This document shows positions 6,540 to 15,181 of a DNA stretch of 64,000 bases, one piece after another. This DNA comes from Opitutales bacterium. Lineage in GTDB: Bacteria; Verrucomicrobiota; Verrucomicrobiia; Opitutales; UBA2995. The stretch lies in the NCBI GenBank assembly GCA_022824405.1, contig JAJDZZ010000069.1:1-64000 (forward strand). Direction: 5' to 3'. The notes beneath the pieces were generated by a model. That model had not been told where the DNA came from. It did not search any database and saw only the letters and a list, made by a program, of their open reading frames with translations. The position numbers and the translations under genes are program-made. The first letter of the stretch is position 1. Each line of letters starts with the position of its first letter.

Positions 6540-9252
6540 GTTGTGCGCACTCTTCCTGCTGGGGGGATTTGGGCCGGGCGCTCCGGCCCAACCCGAGGAG
6601 CAGCCGGTAATGACCTCCTACACCTTGCCGGAGGATTCCAGAACCACTGTTTCCATCGAAAACGGCGCCGCCCTCTATCAGGCTATGGGTTGTGCGACCT
6701 GTCATGCCATCTCCGGATCGCAGGAGGGAAAGATAGGTCCTACACTTCGGGGCGTTTACGGGAAAAGCCGGACCTTTATCGATGGCAGCGCGGCTACGGC
6801 TGATGACGAATACCTGCGCGAATCCATTGTCTACCCGACCAGGCGGACCTTGCAGGGTTTCGATTTGCAAGATATCAACATGCCGCCCTACCACGAAATG
6901 TTGACGGGGCCTCAAGTTGAATCGCTCTTGCTTTTTATAAAATCGCTGGAGCCATTACCTCAGGAAGAGAGCGATGGAGAAGCAAAGATCGTAGCGATGT
7001 TCGATCCTCCCGACCAGCCATTCCGTCGCGCACCGATGGTCCGGTCGAGCCGCAGCATCGCTATTCCGTTGGGTTCCGGGGTGCATATCGCGTTTGACAG
7101 CAAACGGATGCGGACGCACACGGCCTGGAAAGGCAAGGGTTTGGCTTTGTATGGTCCCACCTACAGCAACACCAAGAACCCTCACATCAGCCAGGTCGAT
7201 GGTGAGGTGCTCTGGCACAACCCGCCATTCTTACCCTGGTCGGTCGGCAATCTGCCATCTCAGGATTTATTTGAAGTGTCGGCCGGATCCGATTTCAAGG
7301 CGATCGAGGCCAAGGGTGGCGATGCCGTTTTGATTTACCAAGTGGGCTTGCCCCGGGGGGATGCGGTGAGGATCTCCGAGCATGCCAGGGTGGAACGTAT
7401 GGGTGAGGCCGATACCATCATCCGTCGGTTTGAAATAGGACCTAGTGAGGAGGACCTCCGGTTTCTCGCCCATGCCGAAATGGGAGTTGTCGGGGATCGG
7501 TTCACCATGGGCCAAGCCGTTGTGATTGAGAGGAACGGGACGCAGTACGGGGACCTTTTGCTGGTCGCGGCTCGTGGTCACGACGGTCTGTCCTGGGAGG
7601 TCGAGGCAGGCCAGGTGGAATATGAGGAGGCCTTCCTATCGGACGAAAACACCGAGACGGGCAGAGAATTTCGGACGGTCTCGGGGCATGAAGTGAGAGC
7701 CTTTCTCAAGGTGCCAGCGCACGAAACCGCCATCACCATCGAGGTCCTGAGCACGGTATGCTCCGAGGAGCCGATGGTTGCGAAAGCGTTGGATGAGATC
7801 GGAAATAAACGGATTAAACCGTTGTCTCCCAAACCCGCTGCCAAACCAAAGATCGTGCCGAGCCCCCGAACGGACCGAGCGACGCCGGTGACAGGGGATG
7901 AACACTATCGTATCGAATCCTTTTCGCTTCCATCGGAGGTGGATCTTCTGGTGGGAGGCATGGACTGGTTATCGAACGGCGATCTGGCCGTCTGCACCTG
8001 GGCCAGAGGCGAGGTTTGGATCCTGGAAAATGCCACCGGCCCGGTCGATGAAGTCCGTTACCGCCGCTTTGCCCGCGGCCTCATGGAGCCCTTGGGTCTC
8101 AAAGTGGTGGATGACACCATTTACGTAGTGCAAAAAGGTGAGCTTACCCGGTTGTCGGATACGGACGGGGATGGGGAAGCGGATTTGCAGGAGTGCGTGA
8201 ATGACGATTGGGGGTTCTCCGGCAACTATCACTCCTATGCCTTCGGTCCCGTCGTGGACGGGGAAGGATTTTTTCACGTAATTACCTGCGGCCATCGCAG
8301 TCGCTGGGACGTGCCCTACGCGGGATGGGACGTGCGAATCGATCCCATCAGTGGTGAGTTGTCGGGATTCGCCAAGGGATTTCGCGTGCCCAATGGAATG
8401 GGTGTTGTCGGTCCGGACCGGGATGTCTTTGCCACGGACAATCAGGGAACCTGGATTGGAGTCTGCAAGATCAACCATATTGAACGGGGGAAAAGCTACG
8501 GTTTTCGCAACAGTTATCCGGAACCGAAGGAACTTTGGGATAATCCTCCCCTGGAAAAGATGCCGGCGGTGTGGCTTCCCTACCATTTGGCGCCCTCGGC
8601 CAGTGGAATCACAACCATGGAAACCGATGAATTCGGTCCTTTCAATGGCCAGATGCTGGTGGGGGATTTTCAGTTTGGCACGGTGCTCAGGGTTTACCTG
8701 GAGAAAGTGAATGGGGTATGGCAGGGAGCAGTCTGGCCCTTCGCCAAAGGATTTAACGGACCGGTGAATCGGCTTTCCATGGGGCCCGACGGCCGTTTAT
8801 ACGCGGGGGGTTGCCGCCGCACCTGGCCCGCGGCCAAACCTCAGGAATATTCCCTGGACCGGGTGACTTACACCGGCTCGATGCCCTTCGAGGTGGAGAG
8901 GGTGCATGCCCTGGCCGAAGGGTTCGAATTGACCTTCACCGAGCCCATCGACGCGGATACCGCCATCGACCCCAGGGGTTACGCCGTCAGCCAATTCAAT
9001 TACAGGCACCACAACTCTTATGGGTCCCCCACCTTCGATCACCAAGGCGAGCAGGACCGCGAGACCGAGTTGCCCGTCTCCGGCATTGAAGTCTCGGAGG
9101 ATGGAAAACGCCTGATGCTGGAAATTGAAAATTTACGGACGGGATTTGTCACGAAGGTGAGCGCCCCGGCCCTTCGAAACGCGGAAGGAGAGGCGCTTCG
9201 TCAGCAGTCGTTTTACTATACCCTGAACGAAAAACCGGGAGGTGGCCGGTGA
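6523..9252 (+). CDS. Large secreted cytochrome c / DUF6797-like / propeller protein
   Basis: 909 residues. Signal peptide about 1-22. A mono-haem cytochrome c domain follows (about 45-145) with CATCH at 57-61 and a likely distal Met in NMPPY (Met 120). Residues about 150-440 resemble the DUF6797-type region found with such cytochromes in PVC bacteria. A sorbosone-dehydrogenase-like propeller (about 460-800) has GGMDWLSNGDLAVCTW, DTDGDGEAD and FRVPNGMGVVGPDRDVFATDN. The C-terminal 110 residues look like a beta-sandwich. It starts 17 bases inside the previous gene, so the two are probably translated together. I infer an extracytoplasmic oxidoreductase pair; no substrate is readable. The haem operon some 1.3 kb downstream fits a cytochrome-rich physiology. 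Confidence 0.82.
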   Translation: MRYFNKLCALFLLGGFGPGAPAQPEEQPVMTSYTLPEDSRTTVSIENGAALYQAMGCATCHAISGSQEGKIGPTLRGVYGKSRTFIDGSAATADDEYLRESIVYPTRRTLQGFDLQDINMPPYHEMLTGPQVESLLLFIKSLEPLPQEESDGEAKIVAMFDPPDQPFRRAPMVRSSRSIAIPLGSGVHIAFDSKRMRTHTAWKGKGLALYGPTYSNTKNPHISQVDGEVLWHNPPFLPWSVGNLPSQDLFEVSAGSDFKAIEAKGGDAVLIYQVGLPRGDAVRISEHARVERMGEADTIIRRFEIGPSEEDLRFLAHAEMGVVGDRFTMGQAVVIERNGTQYGDLLLVAARGHDGLSWEVEAGQVEYEEAFLSDENTETGREFRTVSGHEVRAFLKVPAHETAITIEVLSTVCSEEPMVAKALDEIGNKRIKPLSPKPAAKPKIVPSPRTDRATPVTGDEHYRIESFSLPSEVDLLVGGMDWLSNGDLAVCTWARGEVWILENATGPVDEVRYRRFARGLMEPLGLKVVDDTIYVVQKGELTRLSDTDGDGEADLQECVNDDWGFSGNYHSYAFGPVVDGEGFFHVITCGHRSRWDVPYAGWDVRIDPISGELSGFAKGFRVPNGMGVVGPDRDVFATDNQGTWIGVCKINHIERGKSYGFRNSYPEPKELWDNPPLEKMPAVWLPYHLAPSASGITTMETDEFGPFNGQMLVGDFQFGTVLRVYLEKVNGVWQGAVWPFAKGFNGPVNRLSMGPDGRLYAGGCRRTWPAAKPQEYSLDRVTYTGSMPFEVERVHALAEGFELTFTEPIDADTAIDPRGYAVSQFNYRHHNSYGSPTFDHQGEQDRETELPVSGIEVSEDGKRLMLEIENLRTGFVTKVSAPALRNAEGEALRQQSFYYTLNEKPGGGR

Positions 9253-9263
9253 TGGGTTTTTCG
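9228..9263 (+). terminator. Possible transcription terminator
   Basis: Inverted repeat CGAAAAACC (9228-9236) and GGTTTTTCG (9255-9263) around the stop codon of the 909-residue gene, with a T-run in the right arm. The loop is 18 bases, so this is only moderately like a rho-independent terminator. Confidence 0.4.
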
Positions 9264-9374
9264 GTTGGGCCGGGAACATATGGGCAAGGGGAAGAGTCTA
9301 TTCCAGCAGTATGCATTTATCTTGATTGTGGATTTTCTACCCATCATCTTAACGCGGTTTAACCTATCTTGGAA

Positions 9375-9776
9375 ATGATTTGGAAAACACTTTTGGTCGC
9401 TTTGCCGGTTTTGTTGTCGGGATGTGTCAGTGTCACCCCTCCGGAGCCTCTCTCTACTCGCAATAGTCCCCTGACGCAGGGGAACGTGCAAATGAACATT
9501 CGCACGGGGGCAACCACCAAAGCCCAGGTGCTGGAGATATTTGGCGCGCCAAACGTTACGACCCGCGATGGACAGGGCCGGGAAGTTTGGACTTACCAGC
9601 GCCAGGCCCAGGTCAGCCAGCAATCCAGCCAGGAGGGTTATTGGAACGTGTTGCTATTTGGCAAAACGGAATCCGCTTCCGGTTTTGAAACCAGTTCCCG
9701 CATGATCACTTTGATCATCAAGTTCGATGCCAATGACGTTGTGTCGGACTTTAACAGCCGTGCCTCGAATTTCTAA
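9375..9776 (+). CDS. Small lipoprotein, BamE/SmpA-like
   Basis: About 133 residues from ATG 9375 (a TTG at 9369 adds two). The lipobox LLSGC near 16-20 predicts lipid attachment after export. The body has RTGATTKAQVLEIFGAPNVTT followed by GREVWTYQR, the helix-turn-then-strand pattern of SmpA/OmlA (BamE) domains, which occur in BamE and in many small outer-membrane lipoproteins. A glutamine/serine-rich segment lies in the middle (SQQSSQE). It is followed four bases later by another lipoprotein gene, so the two are probably one transcript. A direct role in the Bam complex is not established; the domain is widespread. Confidence 0.72.
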   Translation: MIWKTLLVALPVLLSGCVSVTPPEPLSTRNSPLTQGNVQMNIRTGATTKAQVLEIFGAPNVTTRDGQGREVWTYQRQAQVSQQSSQEGYWNVLLFGKTESASGFETSSRMITLIIKFDANDVVSDFNSRASNF

Positions 9777-9780
9777 TGCG

Positions 9781-10284
9781 GTGTTTTTGAGGTTTTCCAT
9801 AAAGGCACCAGGTTTTGCTCTCCTTTCCATGGTAGGAGTCATTTTGTCCGGATGCCTCACGATCGATAGTCCCGCGCCAGCGATGACCCCCCTTGAAATC
9901 CAGTCGATGCAGACCAGGGATTTTGAGGAAGAAAAGGAGGTTGTATTTCGCAGTGTGGTTTCCGTTTTTCAGGATCTCGGCTACACCATCAAGAATGCGG
10001 ATCTGGCGACCGGCTTCATTCAGGCAGACGGGCTGGCGGAATCCGACTGGCTTGGCAAGGTCCTGACCGGTTCTACGCAAACGTCTCAGACCAAGGCCAC
10101 TGCTTTCGTCGAACAAATCGGTTCCCAGACGCGGGTGCGATTGAATTTTGTATTTTTGCTGGAAAGTTCGACCGAATACGGCGCTCAGGAAAGGAATGAG
10201 ACACCCATTCTGGATGCCCAGACTTATCAGAATGCGTTTGAGCGCATAGACAGCGCCATATTCGTCAGGACTTCTTCCCGGTAA
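9781..10284 (+). CDS. Lipoprotein of unknown function
   Basis: 167 residues if it starts at GTG 9781, which gives a basic n-region, a hydrophobic core and the lipobox ILSGC near residue 25. An ATG at 9727 would overlap the previous gene, and an ATG at 9829 would leave almost no n-region. The mature part has EEEKEVVFRSVVSVFQDLGYTI and GFIQADGL, then a strand-rich C-terminus ending IFVRTSSR. The shape recalls small outer-membrane-linked lipoproteins, but I do not recognise the family. It is downstream of the BamE-like gene and ends just before a long REP-like hairpin. Confidence 0.65.
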   Translation: MFLRFSIKAPGFALLSMVGVILSGCLTIDSPAPAMTPLEIQSMQTRDFEEEKEVVFRSVVSVFQDLGYTIKNADLATGFIQADGLAESDWLGKVLTGSTQTSQTKATAFVEQIGSQTRVRLNFVFLLESSTEYGAQERNETPILDAQTYQNAFERIDSAIFVRTSSR

Positions 10285-10295
10285 ACTTCGGACGA

Positions 10296-10356
10296 AAGGG
10301 GTCAGCTCCTTGATTTTTGGCATGTCCCCATGTTGAAAATCCAGGACTGACCCCTT
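10296..10356. repeat. REP-like long imperfect hairpin
   Basis: Left arm AAGGGGTCAGCTCC...GGCATG (10296-10324) pairs with right arm CATGTTG...GACTGACCCCTT (10329-10356) around a four-base TCCC loop. A GGGGTCAG...CTGACCCC stem of this kind is typical of REP-type hairpins mobilised by Y1 tyrosine transposases (RAYT), but no such transposase is in the window. A similar structure occurs at 56028-56085, and the tail word CTGACCCC(A/T)TGGCGCAT recurs at about 48695-48714. Confidence 0.7.
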
Positions 10357-10402
10357 GGCGCATGTAGAAACAGGTCAGTTTACGGAGGAAGGGGGGGAAA
10401 GG

Positions 10403-10512
10403 AGCGCCAGGGCCCGCCAATGAGGAATTGGGAGAGATATACCACAGAGGACACAGAGTTTTATTGTGATCGTGATCGAAAGGAACGTGATGAAGAATTA
10501 ATTCTCGCAGAG
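10403..10512 (+). repeat. Composite repeat fragment
   Basis: Has a GCGCCAGGGCCCGCC near-palindrome, AATGAGGAATTGGG, ACCACAGAGGACACAGAG, GATCGTGATCGAAAGG and TTCTCGCAGAGG. It lies in the 3' region of hemA, between convergent genes. Confidence 0.65.
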
Positions 10513-10549
10513 GTCGCGGCGGAGCATGACCCGGACGGGCCTGATCGCT

Positions 10550-11581
10550 TCAGGTGCGGTTGATATTCTGCATGACCCGGAGGGATTTCCTGTCGATGTA
10601 GTCCATGCCCCTGACGACTTCGTTTCGTCTGGCTTCCAGGTTCGATTGGGCGATTTTAGCCAGATCGTCCAGGTTGTAGAGAAATACGTTGGGGAGTGCG
10701 GCGATAGTGGGCTCGATGTTCCGGGGCAGGGCCAAATCGATCAGGCAGAGAGGGCGGATGGTGCGTCTCTTCATGATTTGTTGGACCTGGGACCGATCGA
10801 ATATGTATTCTCGGGAGGAAGTGGAGCAAACCACAATGTCCACCTGTGTGATGAGGTGGCAATCCAGACTGTCGAAGGGAGCTACGATGCCGTGGTTGGC
10901 CTCCGCCAGGGCCCGGGCATGGGCAAAGGTTCGGTTGCTCAGGATCAGGTTTCTCACCCCTCGGCTGCGCAAGGCGGCCATGGTTTTTTCGGCAATGTCT
11001 CCCGCCCCGATAACCAGGACGGTCGATTTTCCCAGGTTGCCGTAAATTTTCAGGACAAAATCCACCGCCACGGTGGCCACACTGATTTGTCCTACCCCGA
11101 TGTGGGTATGGGAGCGTATCCATTTTGAGGTTTGGAAACTCTTTTGGAAGGCCTGGTTTAGTTTCCGGCCCACCGTTCCCCGCTTTCCCGCTTGCAGAAA
11201 CGCCTTTTTTACCTGACCGGTAATTTCGACTTCCCCCACGATCTGGGAGTCCAGCCCGGCGGTGACGGCAAAGAGGTGGGAGAGGGCATCCCGACCAAAT
11301 TTAAGGGTAGATTTTTCGCGCAGAGAATCGGCTTCCGTTTGGAGAATTTCGGATAATTCCGCAGTCAGGACCTCCTCTATTTCCCCATAGCCGGTTCCGT
11401 AGACCTCCAGGCGGTTGCAGGTGCTCAGGACGGTCAGTTCGTGCAACCAATCGCAGCGATGGGGCAGGGCGTAGATTTTTTTAATTTGTGGCGGGGTCGG
11501 GGCGATCGCTTCCCGATAGCTTAGCGGGGCGCTGTGGTGACTGACTCCCCAGCAGAAAAAGGCTTGGGTTTGATTATCCAT
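10550..11581 (-). CDS. hemA: Glutamyl-tRNA reductase
   Basis: 343 residues. Reduces glutamyl-tRNA to glutamate-1-semialdehyde with NADPH, the first committed step of C5-route tetrapyrrole synthesis. The catalytic Cys 55 sits in STCNRLEVYG. VGEVEITGQVKKAF and the Rossmann motif VLVIGAGDIAEKTMAAL are typical. The chain ends soon after LDDLAKIAQSNLEARR, so most of the C-terminal dimerisation domain of longer (about 420-residue) HemA proteins is absent. Short HemA forms of similar length occur in chlamydiae, so this may be normal for the lineage. It overlaps ccsA by 8 bases as the third gene of hemH-ccsA-hemA. Confidence 0.93.
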   Translation of the reverse strand: MDNQTQAFFCWGVSHHSAPLSYREAIAPTPPQIKKIYALPHRCDWLHELTVLSTCNRLEVYGTGYGEIEEVLTAELSEILQTEADSLREKSTLKFGRDALSHLFAVTAGLDSQIVGEVEITGQVKKAFLQAGKRGTVGRKLNQAFQKSFQTSKWIRSHTHIGVGQISVATVAVDFVLKIYGNLGKSTVLVIGAGDIAEKTMAALRSRGVRNLILSNRTFAHARALAEANHGIVAPFDSLDCHLITQVDIVVCSTSSREYIFDRSQVQQIMKRRTIRPLCLIDLALPRNIEPTIAALPNVFLYNLDDLAKIAQSNLEARRNEVVRGMDYIDRKSLRVMQNINRT

Positions 11582-12431
11582 GGGGGAGGCCGAAACTCGA
11601 TTCCGGAAGCGCGGATTCCGGCTCGGCGCGGCTTTGATCGACCGGCCAAAGGGAGATTACAGCGACGAGAAAGAGGGCAAGACACGTCCAGGCCAAATTT
11701 TTGCCATAGAGCCTGTTGCCCAACCTGAGAGCCAGAACGAGGAGGTAGGCCAACCACACCGACACGGTAAAGAACAGTTTAAGCCAATCCACCGTGGCGA
11801 GGTTTTGGATCCAGTAAATCGATCCGACGGCCAAAGAAACGGTCAGGACCGAACAACCCGCAACCAGCATGCGCAGGCTCAAGGTTTCGGTTTCGACCAG
11901 CGATGGCAGAAACAGGTAAAGACCCTTGAGGCGGCGTTCCTCGAGGGAGAAATTTTGCAGGAGGTAGAGCAGGTTGCTCACGGCGAGCAACCCGAAAATG
12001 CCGTAGGAGAACAGGGCGAGCGAGGCATGGAATTCAATCCAGGGGCTGGGCCCGAAGGGTCTGCCCGGGTAGGGGGCGTCCCAGGATGGATTGGCAAAGG
12101 AAAGAATGGCCAATAGAACTGCCAGTCCGGCGGTGAAAAAGCCAAACAGGCTGAGGCGAAAGGCCGGACCCAGGACGAGGAAGCAGAAGGTGAGGGACCA
12201 GATAACGAATTGAACGATTTCAAAGGTATTTCCCATCGGGCAACCCCCAATGGCCAGGCCCCTTTGGTACATGCCGAAGGTTTGTATGGCGTATCCTCCC
12301 GCGATTAACGCGTATAAAACCCACCGCGGGTGGTGTTTGGTTCGGAGCAGGTAGAATATGGCGAAAAGAAACCCGAGACAGTACAACAGGTTGCCTAGAC
12401 CGATACTGACTACATCGACGCCCGGATGCAT
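11574..12431 (-). CDS. CcsA/HemX-like cytochrome c assembly membrane protein
   Basis: 285 residues, with about eight hydrophobic segments across the chain. GGCPMGNTFEIVQF (about 62-75) and PWIEFHASLALFSYGIFG (about 133-150) carry conserved polar and His residues of the CytC_asm (HemX/CcsA) family. I do not see the full tryptophan-rich WWD signature of true CcsA, so HemX-like is the safer label. Proteins of this kind sit beside hemA in many bacteria and act in haem handling or cytochrome c maturation. It overlaps hemA by 8 bases and starts 10 bases after hemH. Its presence fits the secreted c-type cytochromes encoded at 4-9 kb. Confidence 0.8.
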   Translation of the reverse strand: MHPGVDVVSIGLGNLLYCLGFLFAIFYLLRTKHHPRWVLYALIAGGYAIQTFGMYQRGLAIGGCPMGNTFEIVQFVIWSLTFCFLVLGPAFRLSLFGFFTAGLAVLLAILSFANPSWDAPYPGRPFGPSPWIEFHASLALFSYGIFGLLAVSNLLYLLQNFSLEERRLKGLYLFLPSLVETETLSLRMLVAGCSVLTVSLAVGSIYWIQNLATVDWLKLFFTVSVWLAYLLVLALRLGNRLYGKNLAWTCLALFLVAVISLWPVDQSRAEPESALPESSFGLPHG

Positions 12432-12441
12432 GGTATGAACA

Positions 12442-13467
12442 TTAATCAGTTTTCCGCGACCAACCCCGGATTCTATTTACGAGCCAGTTTATCCAGACCG
12501 GCTGATCGTTCAAACAGGGAATCATGGTGAAAGATTCCCCGCCCGCGGCAAGAAATTCCTTGCGGCCGGCCAAGTCGATTTCTTCCAGGGTCTCCAGGCA
12601 ATCGGTCACGAAAGCGGGGCACAGCACGGCGATCTTTTTTATGCCCTTGGCGGGAAACTCCCTCAGCGCCAAATCGGTGTAAGGCTTGAGCCAGGGATCC
12701 CGGCCCAAGCGGGATTGAAACGAAATCGCCTGCAGATGGTCCGGTATGCCCAGATTTTGGCATACCAATCGGGTGGTTTTGAAACATTGATGGCGGTAGC
12801 ACGTGGCGTGGGCGGGATTAGAGACCGAGCAACAGTCGGGAGCGACCAGACAATGATGACCGGAGGGATCGGTTTTTTTCAAGTGGCGTTCGGGAAGACC
12901 GTGGTAACTGAAGAGGATTTTGTCGAGGTCCTTACCGAGATGCGGGGCAATGCTCTGCGACAAAGCTTCGATATAATCGGCGTCCCGGTAGAAAGGTTGT
13001 AAAAAAGAGCGCTTCAAATGGGGCGATATTTCCCGGATACAGGTTTCCACCTTTACCACTACCGTCTCGTAGCTGGACATGGCGTAGTGGGGGTAGAGGG
13101 GCATGATGAAAAGACGCTCGATGCCCATTTCCCCAATGCGGGTCAGGGCATCCGGAATGGACGGATTGCCGTAGCGCATAGCCAATTCCACCGGCATTTC
13201 GACTTGTTCCCGGACTTTTCTCCGCACGCGTCCGCTAATGGCGAGGAGGGGACTTCCACGGTCGGTCCAGATCTTGGCATAGGCTTCCGCCGTGCGCTTG
13301 GGGCGCGTGGGCAGGATGCATCCCCTCACGACCAGGTTGCGAACCAGAGGAGAGGAATCGATAACCCGTTCGTCCAGAAGGAATTCCTTAAGGTAACGAC
13401 GCACGTCCGATACGGAAGGGGAGTCCGGAGAACCCAGGTTGAGAATGAGAACCGCTTGTCTGGCCAT
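12442..13467 (-). CDS. hemH: Ferrochelatase
   Basis: 341 residues, the usual length. Inserts ferrous iron into a porphyrin at the end of haem synthesis (protohaem or coprohaem route not decidable here). The N-terminus VLILNLGSPDSP, FSYHGLPERH (His 189, the proposed metal-delivery His) and FVTDCLETLEEI (acidic partner near 295) are the family motifs. A cysteine-rich segment between 206 and 228 (six Cys, including DCC and CYRHQC) could be insertion-specific or a metal site; the family includes iron-sulfur forms, but their usual ligands are mostly C-terminal. It is the first gene of the haem operon and is divergent from trpA across 60 bases. A TTGACA lies on the minus strand at 13498-13503. Confidence 0.95.
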   Translation of the reverse strand: MARQAVLILNLGSPDSPSVSDVRRYLKEFLLDERVIDSSPLVRNLVVRGCILPTRPKRTAEAYAKIWTDRGSPLLAISGRVRRKVREQVEMPVELAMRYGNPSIPDALTRIGEMGIERLFIMPLYPHYAMSSYETVVVKVETCIREISPHLKRSFLQPFYRDADYIEALSQSIAPHLGKDLDKILFSYHGLPERHLKKTDPSGHHCLVAPDCCSVSNPAHATCYRHQCFKTTRLVCQNLGIPDHLQAISFQSRLGRDPWLKPYTDLALREFPAKGIKKIAVLCPAFVTDCLETLEEIDLAGRKEFLAAGGESFTMIPCLNDQPVWINWLVNRIRGWSRKTD

Positions 13468-13527
13468 GGTTTCTTAAATTTCCCATTGGAAGGACGGTGT
13501 CAATTCTGATACTTTTTCCACCGAATT

Positions 13528-14331
13528 ATGGATCGTTTAGGCGCTGAATTTAAGCAGGCATTGGAGGAAGGCCGGAAGAGTTTCATTGCCTACGTGTGTG
13601 CGGGAGACCCGGACCCGGAGACCTCCTTGGAAATTTGCCGGGTATTGCTGAAGTCGGGGATCGACATTTTGGAACTCGGGGTGCCATTTTCCGATCCGCT
13701 CGCCGATGGCTGGACCAACCAGTGTGCGGCCATGAGGGCTCTGGAAAGTGGAACAACCAAGGATGACGTTTTGCAACTGGTTCGTTCCATACGCAAGATG
13801 GACGGGGAAACCCCCATCGTTTTCTATGCTTACTATAATCAGATTTACTCTCAGGGAACCGAATCCTATTTGAGGGAAGCATATTCTGCCGGTGTCGACG
13901 CCGTGTTGGCCCTCGATCTCCCTCCGGTAGAAGCAGAAAATTACCTGGAAATCTGCCGCCGAGTTGGGATTAAGACCGTGTTCATAGTGGCTCCGACTAC
14001 CCCGGAGGACCGCTTTGCCGAAATAGCGGATGCCTCCACCGGATTTGTCTACTACGTGTCCCGTGAAGGGGTTACGGGAGTGCGCGAGGATCTCGAGAAG
14101 GGAATTGGGCCCATGGTTGAAGCCATCAAATGCAAGACGGACAAACCGGTTGTGGTCGGGTTTGGCATTTCCGGGAAGGAGCAGGTCCGGGAAGTCGCGG
14201 CAGTGGCGGACGGCGTCGTGGTGGGAAGCGCAATCGTCAACCTGGTGGCCGACAACCGGGATAACCGTCCACAATTACTCTTGCGGCTGAAGGAGTTGGT
14301 CGGGGAACTCTCCTCGGGAGTCAGGTCGTAA
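13528..14331 (+). CDS. trpA: Tryptophan synthase alpha chain
   Basis: 267 residues. Cleaves indole-3-glycerol phosphate to indole and glyceraldehyde-3-phosphate and passes indole to TrpB. The catalytic residues are present: Glu 49 in ILELGVPFSDPLADG and Asp 60. The phosphate-binding loop VVGFGISGKEQV and VVVGSAIV near the C-terminus are normal. After PLADG the chain reads WTNQ, where most TrpA proteins have PTIQ, a mild oddity in loop 2. No trpB or other trp gene is adjacent, so its partner lies elsewhere. Its end overlaps the convergent phosphoesterase gene by 11 bases. Confidence 0.95.
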   Translation: MDRLGAEFKQALEEGRKSFIAYVCAGDPDPETSLEICRVLLKSGIDILELGVPFSDPLADGWTNQCAAMRALESGTTKDDVLQLVRSIRKMDGETPIVFYAYYNQIYSQGTESYLREAYSAGVDAVLALDLPPVEAENYLEICRRVGIKTVFIVAPTTPEDRFAEIADASTGFVYYVSREGVTGVREDLEKGIGPMVEAIKCKTDKPVVVGFGISGKEQVREVAAVADGVVVGSAIVNLVADNRDNRPQLLLRLKELVGELSSGVRS

Positions 14332-15181
14332 GCAAGGATTTTGGCTGGGGCGTATCCTCCATCTCCGGTCGGTTCTTCCCTGGGTGATCCGACTTTGCTT
14401 TTTTGGCCAATTTTGCCTCGGCCAGGAGCTTTTCGAAAGTAGGGTAATCGATGAGTTGGAAGCGCCCGTCCTTGTGCTCGACAATGGCGGTATGCGATTC
14501 CACCCAGTCGCCGGAATTGAGGTAGTGGATATCATCCAGCATCTTGTCTTCCGCGGTGTGAATGTGCCCGCAGATGACCCCGTCGCATCCATGATGTTTG
14601 GCTAATCCGACCAGAGAGGATTCAAATTTCCCAATGAAGTTGACCGCCTTCTTGACCTTTCTTTTGACCAATTTGCTCAGGGAATAATAACGCTTTCCCC
14701 TCCAGGACCGGTAGCGGTTGTAAAAGCGGTTGATCCCCAGGAGTAATTGGTACCCGATGTCGCCCAAATGAGCGATCATGGCATATCTGGAGGTGATTCT
14801 GTCGAAAACGTCTCCATGCAGAACCAGGTATTTCCGGCCCTTGGAGTGGAGGGTGTAATCCTCCAGGATATTGAATCCTTCAAAATGGATGGGCATGAAC
14901 CGGCGCAGCACATCGTCGTGGTTCCCCCGCAGATAGATGACCTTGGTTTTTTTCTTTTCAATCTTCTTCAGGATCAAGCGGATAAAACGGCTGCAATGCT
15001 TGTTCCAGGTTCCTCTGCGGCGGTTGAGGCTCCAGGCATCGATTATGTCGCCATTGAGAATCAAGGTGCGGCAATTCGTGTGTTGAAGGAATCGGTTTAC
15101 TCGTTCGACTCTGCTGTTCCGCATACCCAGGTGCACATCTGAAATGACGATGGTTTTGAAGGTCAGGACGGTTTTTTTCAT
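14321..15181 (-). CDS. LpxH-like UDP-2,3-diacylglucosamine diphosphatase / metallophosphoesterase
   Basis: 286 residues. The calcineurin-like fold is clear: ISDVHLG, NGDIIDAW, LRGNHDD, LHGDVFD and GHIHTA supply the two-metal site. Length and the NRRRGTW segment fit the UDP-2,3-diacylglucosamine pyrophosphatase (LpxH-like) group, which makes lipid X in lipid A synthesis, though this subgroup also has members of unproven substrate. A basic, Lys-rich C-terminal tail suggests membrane or polyanion contact. It lies downstream of a GT4 glycosyltransferase gene on the same strand, a pairing also seen in other Gram-negative genomes. The long 328-base gap between them suggests a separate promoter. Confidence 0.8.
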   Translation of the reverse strand: MKKTVLTFKTIVISDVHLGMRNSRVERVNRFLQHTNCRTLILNGDIIDAWSLNRRRGTWNKHCSRFIRLILKKIEKKKTKVIYLRGNHDDVLRRFMPIHFEGFNILEDYTLHSKGRKYLVLHGDVFDRITSRYAMIAHLGDIGYQLLLGINRFYNRYRSWRGKRYYSLSKLVKRKVKKAVNFIGKFESSLVGLAKHHGCDGVICGHIHTAEDKMLDDIHYLNSGDWVESHTAIVEHKDGRFQLIDYPTFEKLLAEAKLAKKAKSDHPGKNRPEMEDTPQPKSLLTT

